NCBI GenBank assembly: GCA_002914805.1
Contig: JXTB01000738.1
Location: 1-64,000, forward strand
Reading direction: 5' to 3'
From: Parasponia andersonii
Lineage: Eukaryota > Streptophyta > Magnoliopsida > Rosales > Cannabaceae
DNA length: 64,000 bases
This document shows positions 55,348 to 64,000 of this stretch, piece after piece (the first letter of the stretch is position 1; every line of letters begins with the position of its first letter). Under the pieces are notes generated by a model. That model searched no databases. It was not told the origin of the DNA and worked only from the letters and a program-made list of their open reading frames with translations. Both the position numbers and the translations under genes were made by a program.

Positions 55348-56403
55348 TCATTCTTTAACTTGAGTCTCGGCTGGCGATGGCTCCACAACTGGAGGTATAC
55401 AATCCACCTTGTACCGCAGAACCTATAAAATCAAATCCAATTTCAGGGGCTTTTAAAGTTTAAACGCAGGCCAACATAATCAAACTTTTTGCTTTTAGTA
55501 TCAAAGTCGATCCAATCATAATCGTGTCAACTACGACAACACAGACAGGACAAAAGAGGTAATAGACCATGAATAAATTCTGAAAGCAGTTAATAAAAAC
55601 ATGGTGCATACCTTCTTAAAAAAATTTGCATATGAGTTATCCCAAATTAGTTTGTAGTTTCCGGCCATGACTGTGCAGAAGTTACCCTGGAAAAATGGAA
55701 ACTCCATGAGCCCGCGCAATTATCATCCAAAGTGTTACAGGAGCAATAGACAATGGTAATATTTACTCACTTGATCGGACTCGTACCGTCGGTAGGGTAA
55801 TATTAGCTGTGCATTAACCATGAACACAGTATAATTTGAAGAAAAACGATCATTTTAAAACAGAAAGGAAAAATAAATAAATAACTAAGATAAAGAGAGA
55901 GCGTATCAAGTCAAAACATCATAGAAAATTAGTATGAAAAGTAGCTAGCAAATAAGCTCAACTCACAGATTTTTCTCCAGAAGGATTTGTATATTCCACA
56001 CTAAACCCAATGTCCTGGACACAAAATAAAGTTCAATAAAGATGGTATATCGTCATAAACTTTTAGCAAAAGTAAATTCTAACCCTTGCAATTGCCATTA
56101 CAAATGTTTCAACGTAAGATCCCATGTCAGTGGATTAAATTTGCTATTATGTTCCCTAGTGAGTATATAATTGATACGGAGCAAGGCGAAGGGAAAGGGG
56201 ATTTCCAGTTGTTATTTCACAGTTAAATAAGCCAAACTAAAATTTAACAATTATTAAAATAAAAAAATTATCAATATTCTGATCCATTATTTTTGAAGTG
56301 AAAAATTAAAACAGAATAGAGAGAAGGGTTTGATCCATTGTTTATCAAGTGAAAAATAACGCAAAGGGAGAGAGGGAGGATTTAGTTCCCTTTTTTTAAA
56401 ACA

Positions 56404-56434
<31 letters not shown>

Positions 56435-59400
56435 CAGAACAAAAGATCTAATAAAACGAAAGAAATGTCATTATCAAGTGAAAGCACCAACAAAGGCTTA
56501 GGAACATACCACAGTTATCTTGCCTTGTATAACAGAGAAATCCCAAGCAATGTAAGAATTTATCGAGTCTACTGGTAACAAAACCTGAAAAGGTACCATA
56601 AGTTAAAACAAATTTGAAAAATTGAGAACTTGCGTAGCAAATTCCTAACCACCCCCTACTTTCTCCATGTCTATTTTTAATCTTATTTTCTTTTCTATGT
56701 ACCCATGAAACAGCACATGCTTTAATAAAGATATACTTACTCTATTATGGCAATTTCCACTTGGATCTAGAAATTACTGATGTGAAATTTAGATATAGGA
56801 CGTTAACTATGATTTTGTAACACTATCTTTTTATTTTAGGTAATTTCCGACTCAAAACATTGAGTAAATCCAAAATTATCCTGAATTAAGCGAATTTAAA
56901 CTATGTTCATGACCTAATAACACAAGGATGGATAAATTATTATAACCGTTGTAAGCTGTTCCAACTCTTCACGTAGAAAACTACATTTAAACCAATTTAA
57001 ATATTCTCTTGCCATTTTAAATTGCAATCAACTCCAATTCTAACAAATTCTGACAATCCAATCCAATTTTGATATTGTAACCGTAGTCCCAAATATAGAT
57101 ATACATTTTTTTTTTAAATATGACTAGATATAAAGAACATCAAAATGTTTGACACAACAGATAAATGAAAATATCAATGGAATGGACAAAGAAACACATA
57201 GACAAAACTTTTTTAATGTCTAGTGTATTTGAAACTTTTGTTTCTTTTATACCATCGTATATGTAGTAATGTATACATATGAAACACATGCATACACACA
57301 TTTCAAGTTATGCGTCCCTTTGCCCTAAAGAAAAATAAATCTCTTATTCAGTAGGCTCGAACTTGAAGCATTTTTTCTATTAAAAAAAATGAATAATTTC
57401 GTGAGAAACATAAAATTCCTAAGCAAAAGAGAAGAAGTCCTCAAAAGAAGAAATGAAAGGGAAAAAGACAAGCAAAATGTCAGGGATAGTAATCAATACA
57501 TGCTCTCCATGTATGATCTTCAGTGCAACATCAATGCCACATTATTCATAATACATGAACAGACAGGTTATGCTGATATGAGCAACTTAGAAGCCAAACA
57601 AGATCAATCGCGAAAAAGAAATTCTCGAAAAACAGATGTCAAGACAAACCTCGTGACTTTTTCCTGCTGGAACACTTACTTCTTTGTAATCATCATTTTT
57701 CCTGTTCAAGAAAGATTGATGAAAATTCAGAATGAAACACACAGCCATGCATAATACTTAAAAACTTTGAGATTTACCTTGCTTCCAATACACCAGCTTC
57801 CTCTGCTGAGATAAAGAAGGGTGAATTTGCAAAGACCTCTCTGTAAGAAACAAAGAGTAATCAAAATAGGAATGAATAGATAGCAGCAGCAATAACAGTA
57901 GCTAATAAAAATTTTCACCAGCAACAAGAGCACCACCATCAATTTTTCTTCTTATGATATGTAGAGCTTCAAATTTTTATTCAATTTGGTTCCGAGAAAA
58001 GCAAAAATCTAATGAGTAGAAGAAGGATTACAACATTGTACACATTAATATAATTGTTTACTTTACCCCCTTCAAATTAATATAAGAAACCATTTAAATA
58101 CAACTGGTAAAAAGCTGAAAGGATTTGGATCAGCAGGAGTTCCATCAAAGATTCAACATGAGGAAACAGTGTTCTGTGGAACATGGAATTTTCCAATCAA
58201 AAGTTCTTCCAAAAGTTGAGTTGCAAAGTGAACATGATTATGCATTTCTCTTTCTTATCTTTGTCAACTTGTAAAAGAAAAACAATGAGTTTGGGATTTA
58301 CTTGTTTGCCTCTATTTGTCTAATATTAATTAATTAATTTATTTATCTAGTTTTTTTTATTTATTTAATTATCTATCTATCTCTCTCTCTCCAACTTAAT
58401 AAGAAACGAAGAAAAGAGTATAATATAAGTGTTAGGGGCACATTATCACAAATAACGAGACCACGGAGAACATAATCTTGGAATCCACACAAACACAAAT
58501 CGTTGAATAAAAATATTAACGAAACAGGGGTGAAAAAAATGTAGCAATCGAGATAATGTTTCCACCAATCCAATAGGTATTTTTTTTAGCCGTTGGATCA
58601 GATGATCTAACGGCTACCATAATTTGAATAGTTGGAAAATAAATTAATAAAAATAAAATACACATTATTTAACACTTTTTTTCTCCACTTTTTACCATAA
58701 AAAGACGTACGTGACCAATATTAATTGGGCAAAACAATATCTATAGATAGGTAAAAGAAAAAAAATACATATTGGATTGGGAACCCATATATATATAATA
58801 TCAAATATATTGATTCCTTCCAGTGTTGGGAGTACAATTTAAGGCTCCATAGCTAAAAGTCTAGCCACATCTATGGAGGGATTTCACCCACAAATGCGAA
58901 CAACATCACGCAACCTCTGTTGCTAGACAATACACAAAATCTGGAATATGTAGCTTCCAAAAAATCATATCTTCTAAATCTAGACGATTTTATCTTATTT
59001 TAATTATTATCATTGTTATTATTTGTAGGATAAGATAGGTGCATTAATATTGTCAATGCAGGAACAGAAACGAACACTAAATGATGACATAATTTTAAGG
59101 ATTCTAAATCACCAATCCTTTTCCCTCAAAAAAAAAAATCAACAATTATAAACAGAAAGAATAACATATTCTGATGGATACAGAAAGAGGAATAATACCT
59201 AATAAACGTGATGAACCTTACAAACTCAGTGGCATAGACATCAACTGCTAGTTCCAAGACAGCAACCTTTTCCCCCTTTCTGCCAAATTTAAACAACAGA
59301 AAAGCATATACCCGCCAAAAAAAGAAAGAAAATGAACCAAAAGAAATATATCACTGCCTTGCAGGAAAAAAATGAAATAAAAACTCGATAAGCATTGAAA

Positions 59401-62400
59401 ATTTCCTTTACATCTTGAAAACCAGAGATACTAAATTGAAGTCTTACAACTTTCCAGCCTCAAACCGCCCCAAAGCCAACAAAAGAAAGAGTCGAATAAA
59501 AAGCACCATTGTTGTAAGGTTATATAGAGATGGGCCATAACGGTGTCTTTGCTCTTCCATTGGACTGTACAAAAGTTAAGATTTTTCTGTATTAACCGCT
59601 ATTAAACAAAATCAAGAAAATTTACATATGCATATAAGGTTTCAAATGGAAGGGGACAAGGAAATATGATAAAATAGGGGAGATGATACATGCTATCCTT
59701 AAAACGCACCCATCATCATCATTTATTTGGCGAAGAAAATCAAGCAAAACCTGCATCCACATATGAAATCAATAGATTTACTAAATGATTACTAATTTAA
59801 AGGATGAGGAATAGGATCTACAAAGGATCCCAATATACAATTATCTAGAGACTATAGTGCAACACTCTTCTCTCTAAAGACCTCAACTACATAATCACAT
59901 GAACCACACACAGAAACTTATAAAGGAAGAACCATGAAAAACTCCTAAAACACTGCTACAGAACACAAACTGAGGCAACAAAAACCAGTAAATGTAAGGG
60001 TCCAAAGAAATGCACAGACTGGTAGAATGTAAAATGTAAAAGAAAAAATTAGGCATAAAGAGCACATGGACAATACCTGTGGAACCCCAACTAAGTACTT
60101 CATAAGGGTTTTGAAAACACCTGTAGCAGAACCAAGCTGGGCTAACTGTTTCCTCCTGAGAGAGTTATGAGCAATGAATTGAAGTCATTCATAGCTGGAC
60201 ATATTTGGCATAATACACAGCAAGCATCTCTTACCTATCCATTTGTTGTTTCCAGAGGAGAGCATATCGATCACATATACTTCCTCCAGAATTAATTAAA
60301 GCATCAACCTCTGCTTGCTTATTCCTCTCAGAACGCTCTCTTTGTTGCTTAATAAGAGTTCCTCGAAAATCCTGGGGCATGTAAGTCATCACTGCAAAGA
60401 TATTCAAAGAACCAGTCATTAATTGTTGAAAATACATCTCACCACACACTAGTAAAGTTTCCAGAATGGAAAGAAGCAAGTATAGGCAGCCCCACAACTG
60501 CATAGGCAGCCCCACAACTGCATAGGCAGCCCCACAACTGCATATGTCTAGACTGATTAGAATTGAAAGTAAAATGATTTTGTTGAGAATAGCAGCACAA
60601 AACCTATCAAATTAATCATCCCAGTTGGATACTGTCAAAGTCCTAAGAAATGTTTTTATATTTAAGTAACAGAAATGGAAAATTTCCAGCAAGCAGCATT
60701 GTTGGGTTGCTTCATTGTTTATTACTGGAATTAAAATCTTGTAAAGATAGTGTTTTTGCTAACTACACTACAGTCTACACTCAACCGATTTATTTTTGTC
60801 AACTAGTTCTTGCACTATATAAAAGCATAAATTTCACAGATTATTTCAACAACGATTAAGTGGAGATATTATATATACACAGAGAGCCATTAATTTGTTT
60901 GCGAGATCTTTTAGTAGCTAGACATTTATTCTGAGATAGAGAATTCTAGTAATAAATTCTTATAACCTTTCATTTAATAGGAAAATACATAAGGTTAAAT
61001 GTGCATGAGCGACTGTTCGTGAAAAGCCGCTTAGATGTGAAAATTCAGTGTAGCGATATTGTATCATTTTTCAATAAAGAAACAGGGATTGATATTAATG
61101 ATGTGGTAATAGAAATACAAAACATTAAAAAAGATTATAAGAATATCAACTTAATGCCTACAGCCACATACACACCAATCCCTAATTAAATCAGAAAAAG
61201 ACAAATCTTTAAAATCTTTAGTATCAAACACCCAAAAAGCCATCCAATACTTGATTCTATTCCATAAAGACTCCACATTCCCCTCCATATCTTCAAAAAC
61301 TCTACTATTCTTTTCCAATCACAAAAACCAGCATATAGCCACAATTGCCACACACCTGACAAGGTCCAAACCAAAAACAGGCCGAACTCCTTTAAAAACC
61401 TGGACCAAAGCTCCCAGCCATTGAACCATGCAGAAATAGGTGGTCCAGTAATTCAGTCCTGATAAAACAGTCACTGATCTTACAGAATGAATACTCTCAT
61501 TGTGAGTACTATACATCCTGTAAAGTACTGAAAAGCTCTGTGCCAAAGGTGTTTCTCCTTTGACTAATCTAATGATATTTCCTTTTCACCTTGAATTTAA
61601 CATGTTTAAGAAACGCATTATAACATCCAGAATTGAACTTCCAAAGACATCTGTAAGGGACTCTTAAAGCCTTCTTCGAATCCCATCCAGTAGATCTAAC
61701 ACCATATTTACTTTTAATCTTCCTTGAAACAGCATTTTCTTACAAGATAGTATAATTTTTGCATTAGAAAGAATTGGATTTTATAAAAACAAATTAGAAG
61801 TCATTTGAAACAGCTTTTTTCTTTCTTTTCTTTTCTCTCTTTCTTTTTTTTTTTTTTGTTTGTTTGTATGGAGAAACAACATTTCCTTACAAGATAGTAT
61901 AATGTTTGGATTAATTGACGTGCTAGGAAATCAACCTGTATTGAATACACGTTCAGCATTTGTGGCTTGGAATGTTTCTAAAGCCTTCAGAGTGTTTTGC
62001 AATTTATCTCTGATCCGTCCAAAAACAACAGCAAGTTCAGCAACATCAGCCGTTGACTGCTGTTGGAGCTGCATTCATTAAACAAATGCAACAGCGGAAA
62101 AAAATGCTCCATGGTTAAAATTAATGTACAGCAATTCCAGAACTACCATCCCAGCCTCAGCAAGTAACAAAAATCACGAGCCCCACATACATAGGAGGGC
62201 AGCATAGCAAGAATTTAAGTACTCTCATAAGAATATATCTTAATCCATACCGCGGGAGGCCAATGAGATGTGTCAAGTAAAAAGAGAATCTCTTCTATAT
62301 GTTCTCGATTTTTCCACATGTTCTCGTCGATTTTATGGGGAGGTCGAGAGTCTGCTTCACGCAATAATAAGCTTTCACCTAGAATTAGAGTAATTATGCA

Positions 62401-63119
62401 AAATGAGAAAAACCCAGTTTAACAATGAACCAAAATTAAGGAACAGGACATTATGCATAATCAAAATGATTATGCAAAATAAGGAAAACTCAATTAGAAA
62501 ATGAATGAAACGTTAAGGAATAGGACATTTAGCGTGAATCGAGTACCTTAGTACTTTCGCAGCATCGTATTTGAGGACATAAAGTACACGACAGCGGTAC
62601 TAGGACAAATATCCAAGATCATGCGATCACTAGACAAGACTGTTTCATAAGTTGCCTTAATCGCTTAAGACATTATTGTACCAAATCAAAGTTTTTCAAA
62701 TTTATAATCATGAGATATTCTTTTGCAAAGTGTTCTCTTTTTTTTTTTCTATATATATATATTGGGAAAAGTTGAAACTTTCAAATGTATAAACAAAATA
62801 GACAATGGTGTATATATATACTGCAGTACAAGAAGTATTAGCCCTAATAACCAACCACAGACATCGATCTTCAAAAAAGAAAAACACCCAGAAAATCTAT
62901 AACTGGTCTACACGACATTATTCTAAAATTTTAAAAAAAAAATTAAAAAAAAAAAATACCTTGAGTGGGGGGAAGGTCGTTGAGAAAATCGTTAGCAAAG
63001 GAGCGAATTTGAGAGGAAAGACGAGAGACGTCATCGGATAAAGGGGTAAATGGGTATTTGTCGTAGTAAGAAGAGAGAAAACTCCTCGTTATAGGTACTA
63101 GACCCTCCATCGACGCCAT
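55348..63119 (-). CDS. GOLD-domain protein of unknown function
   Basis: Fifteen exons (minus): 63119-62960, 62378-62251, 62068-61936, 60391-60235, 60155-60077, 59750-59710, 59564-59448, 59279-59199, 57840-57778, 57701-57650, 56584-56510, 56014-55967, 55806-55771, 55686-55612, 55422-55348. All have GT-AG introns and the frame closes to 439 aa. It starts MASMEGLVPITRSFL. The N-terminal ~300 residues look mainly helical and charged (MTYMPQDFRGTL, KQQRERSERNKQAEVDAL). The last ~115 residues (about 325-425) read as a GOLD beta-sandwich: NSYIAWDFSVIQGKITV, VEYTNPSGEKS, YRRYESDQGNF and LIWDNSYANFF. GOLD domains occur in membrane-traffic and lipid-binding proteins, but no catalytic residue or signal peptide is seen here. 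I recognise it as a conserved plant protein, sometimes annotated Sec14-like/GOLD; no function is claimed. Confidence 0.9.
57841..59198 (-). other. Intron 8 of the GOLD-domain gene (1.36 kb)
   Basis: No coding sequence. It contains TATC/CT microsatellite sequence near 58370-58392. A short hairpin lies at 58587-58616. Confidence 0.7.
58587..58616. repeat. Short inverted repeat (hairpin)
   Basis: Arms TAGCCGTTGGATCA and TGATCTAACGGCTA (13 of 14 paired) are separated by 2 nt. The motif is common in plant repeats; it may be the relic of a MITE end. Confidence 0.7.
60482..60541. repeat. 20-bp minisatellite, three perfect copies
   Basis: The unit ATAGGCAGCCCCACAACTGC is repeated three times without mismatch in intron 3 of the GOLD-domain gene, 91 bp upstream (in gene sense) of exon 4. 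Confidence 0.97.
61186..61740 (-). pseudogene. LINE 3'-region fragment in intron 3 of the GOLD gene
   Basis: The minus-strand readings ALRVPYRCLWK and FLKHVKFKVKR (about 61580-61670) resemble the region just before and within the zf-RVT part of plant L1 ORF2. LAQSFSVLYRMYSTHNESI (61490-61546) and CVAIVAICWFL (61319-61350) continue it. It is 5'-truncated, with stops and a deletion, and lies in the same sense as the host gene. Confidence 0.55.
61728..61903. repeat. Direct repeat pair bracketing a pyrimidine-rich insert in intron 3
   Basis: TTACAAGATAGTATAAT occurs near 61740-61756 and again near 61886-61902, with similar GAAACA-CATTT sequence before each. Between them lies ~130 bp ending in a T/C-rich tract. 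It could be a small retroposed or duplicated segment. Confidence 0.55.
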
Positions 63120-63464
63120 TTTTGTACAGACAGTTTTGTCTTTACGTTGTTTTTTTTTTTTCTTTTGAAAAGGGGAAAAAAAAAAATTGGGTTAGAGCAA
63201 AAGAGAGTTTGTTTGTTTGAGGGGGATCGAGTCGATTCGATTCGATCGAACCAACTCTTCCTGTTGCGGGCTGTTTGTTGTGTCAAGAGAGAGAGAGAGA
63301 GAGGAGAAGAATGGGAAAGGTGTAAAGTCCACGCCACCCACTTTCCACACTTTCTTTCCCTCTTTTGTCCTTTCGGCACTCTCAACTCTCAAGGAGGGTC
63401 CACTTTAGGATGCCCCAGATTTCTTTCCTTCTAGTTCTAACCAACAAAAACGATCGCACTGAGT
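63120..63464. promoter_or_regulatory. 5' flank of the GOLD-domain gene
   Basis: Upstream of the ATG at 63119 (minus). It contains A/T runs at 63150-63162 and 63177-63185 and a (GA)n run at 63288-63303. No TATA box is assigned confidently; the ORFs here are incidental. Confidence 0.5.
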
Positions 63465-64000
63465 CGGTGTTTGGTAATGAAATGTAATATAATAATTTTA
63501 CATTATTTTATTTTATTTTTTTACTTATAAAGTATAATGATTATTATATCAAATAAAAGAATTAGAATTAAACTTGAAAATAAATGTAAAGGTCATTTCT
63601 TTTTTAAGTTTGCTATTTTTTTCATTTTTATTTTTATTTAATATATTTTGCTATCTCATTATCATCTTCTTCTTCATATTTACGAGAATAAAATTTATAT
63701 TCAGATTTATGACTAAACCATCTACAAATTATCTTTTTCCTTGTATCATTCGATTATTATATTTTTATTTTCTAATATACGATAAATAATAATGAATAAT
63801 TATTAAAATATTAATTTTATTACCACAAAAAATTTAATATATTTTTATATTTGGCAATTGAATCTATTTAATCGTTACTATAAATATAACTATTTTTTTT
63901 CCCAATAGTGATAGCATTTATTTTTAAAAAAAATTAATTCAAAATCAGGGACGTATTAGTTAAAGTACATTTAATTCTATTACATTCCATAATTGATTCC
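63465..64000. mobile_element. Possible MITE at the right window edge
   Basis: GGTGTTTGGTAATGAAATG (about 63466-63484) with GTAATATAAT faces ATTCTATTACATTCCATAAT (about 63975-63994). This gives imperfect terminal inversion of AATGNAATGTAATA. The interior is AT-rich without ORFs. The right boundary and target duplication fall at or beyond the window end. Confidence 0.45.

Noticed and set aside
57389..57754. 121-aa plus ORF overlapping exon 10 of the GOLD gene
   Set aside because: Antisense to a well-supported exon and mostly intronic; Lys/Glu-rich from A-rich composition.
61001..61189. 62-aa plus ORF in intron 3 of the GOLD gene
   Set aside because: Antisense intronic AT-rich ORF without recognisable domain or splice context.

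Overview
The window is nuclear DNA from a flowering plant, most likely a eudicot. It is AT-rich, with intron-split genes (GT-AG introns) and long tracts of decayed retrotransposons. It has two halves: a transposon-dense block (about 1-41,300) and a gene block (about 42,700-63,119). There is no bacterial-type operon, CRISPR array or rRNA gene. I found no previously undescribed system. The rewarding material is the nested transposon archaeology and a few small structural events inside the genes.

Transposon block. Two copies of one long-LTR chromodomain Ty3/gypsy family (Tekay/Del-like) lie on the + strand. Copy 1 covers 1-7477, with its 5' LTR cut by the window edge. Copy 2 runs from 24586 into the sequence gap at 31982. 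Copy 1 sits inside the LTR of an older minus-strand chromovirus (7478-12235). That older element's integrase is split by a copia-type LTR insertion (10058-11445, TSD TTAGT). A minus-strand LTR remnant (14885-15524) and an oppositely oriented half-element (about 12238-14062) adjoin it. From 15525 to about 41300 a single L1-type LINE is scattered over 26 kb in four pieces (endonuclease, RT start, RT end plus zf-RVT, RNase H). It is split by a copia-type LTR (about 16430-18229), a 17.5-kb minus-strand LTR element (19034-36491, perfect TSD ATTTC) and a short-LTR copia element (38143-about 40856). The 17.5-kb element in turn contains another LTR (22807-24585), which is broken by chromovirus copy 2. 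The nest is therefore at least four insertions deep.

Gene block. Three intron-rich genes have reading frames that close exactly across all inferred splice sites. PECT1 (42735-49879, minus, 9 coding exons, 424 aa) is CTP:phosphoethanolamine cytidylyltransferase, the CDP-ethanolamine-forming step of phosphatidylethanolamine synthesis. A FolD-type methylenetetrahydrofolate dehydrogenase/cyclohydrolase (52354-54779, plus, 5 exons, 366 aa) has an organelle-type leader and belongs to one-carbon/folate metabolism. A GOLD-domain protein of unknown function (55348-63119, minus, 15 exons, 439 aa) follows. PECT1 and FolD are head-to-head over 2.5 kb; FolD and the GOLD gene are tail-to-tail, 568 bp apart. 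Their introns and flanks hold small non-autonomous elements: a Tourist-like MITE, a poly(A)-only retroposition scar, a LINE fragment, a possible SINE, an 83-bp duplication across an exon end, and a 20-bp minisatellite.

Limits: exon models come from splice consensus, reading frame and remembered family resemblance, without transcripts or searches. Transposon lineage names are by recognition only. Two N gaps (11234-11441 and 31982-32295) and a single N at 38796 hide parts of the transposons.
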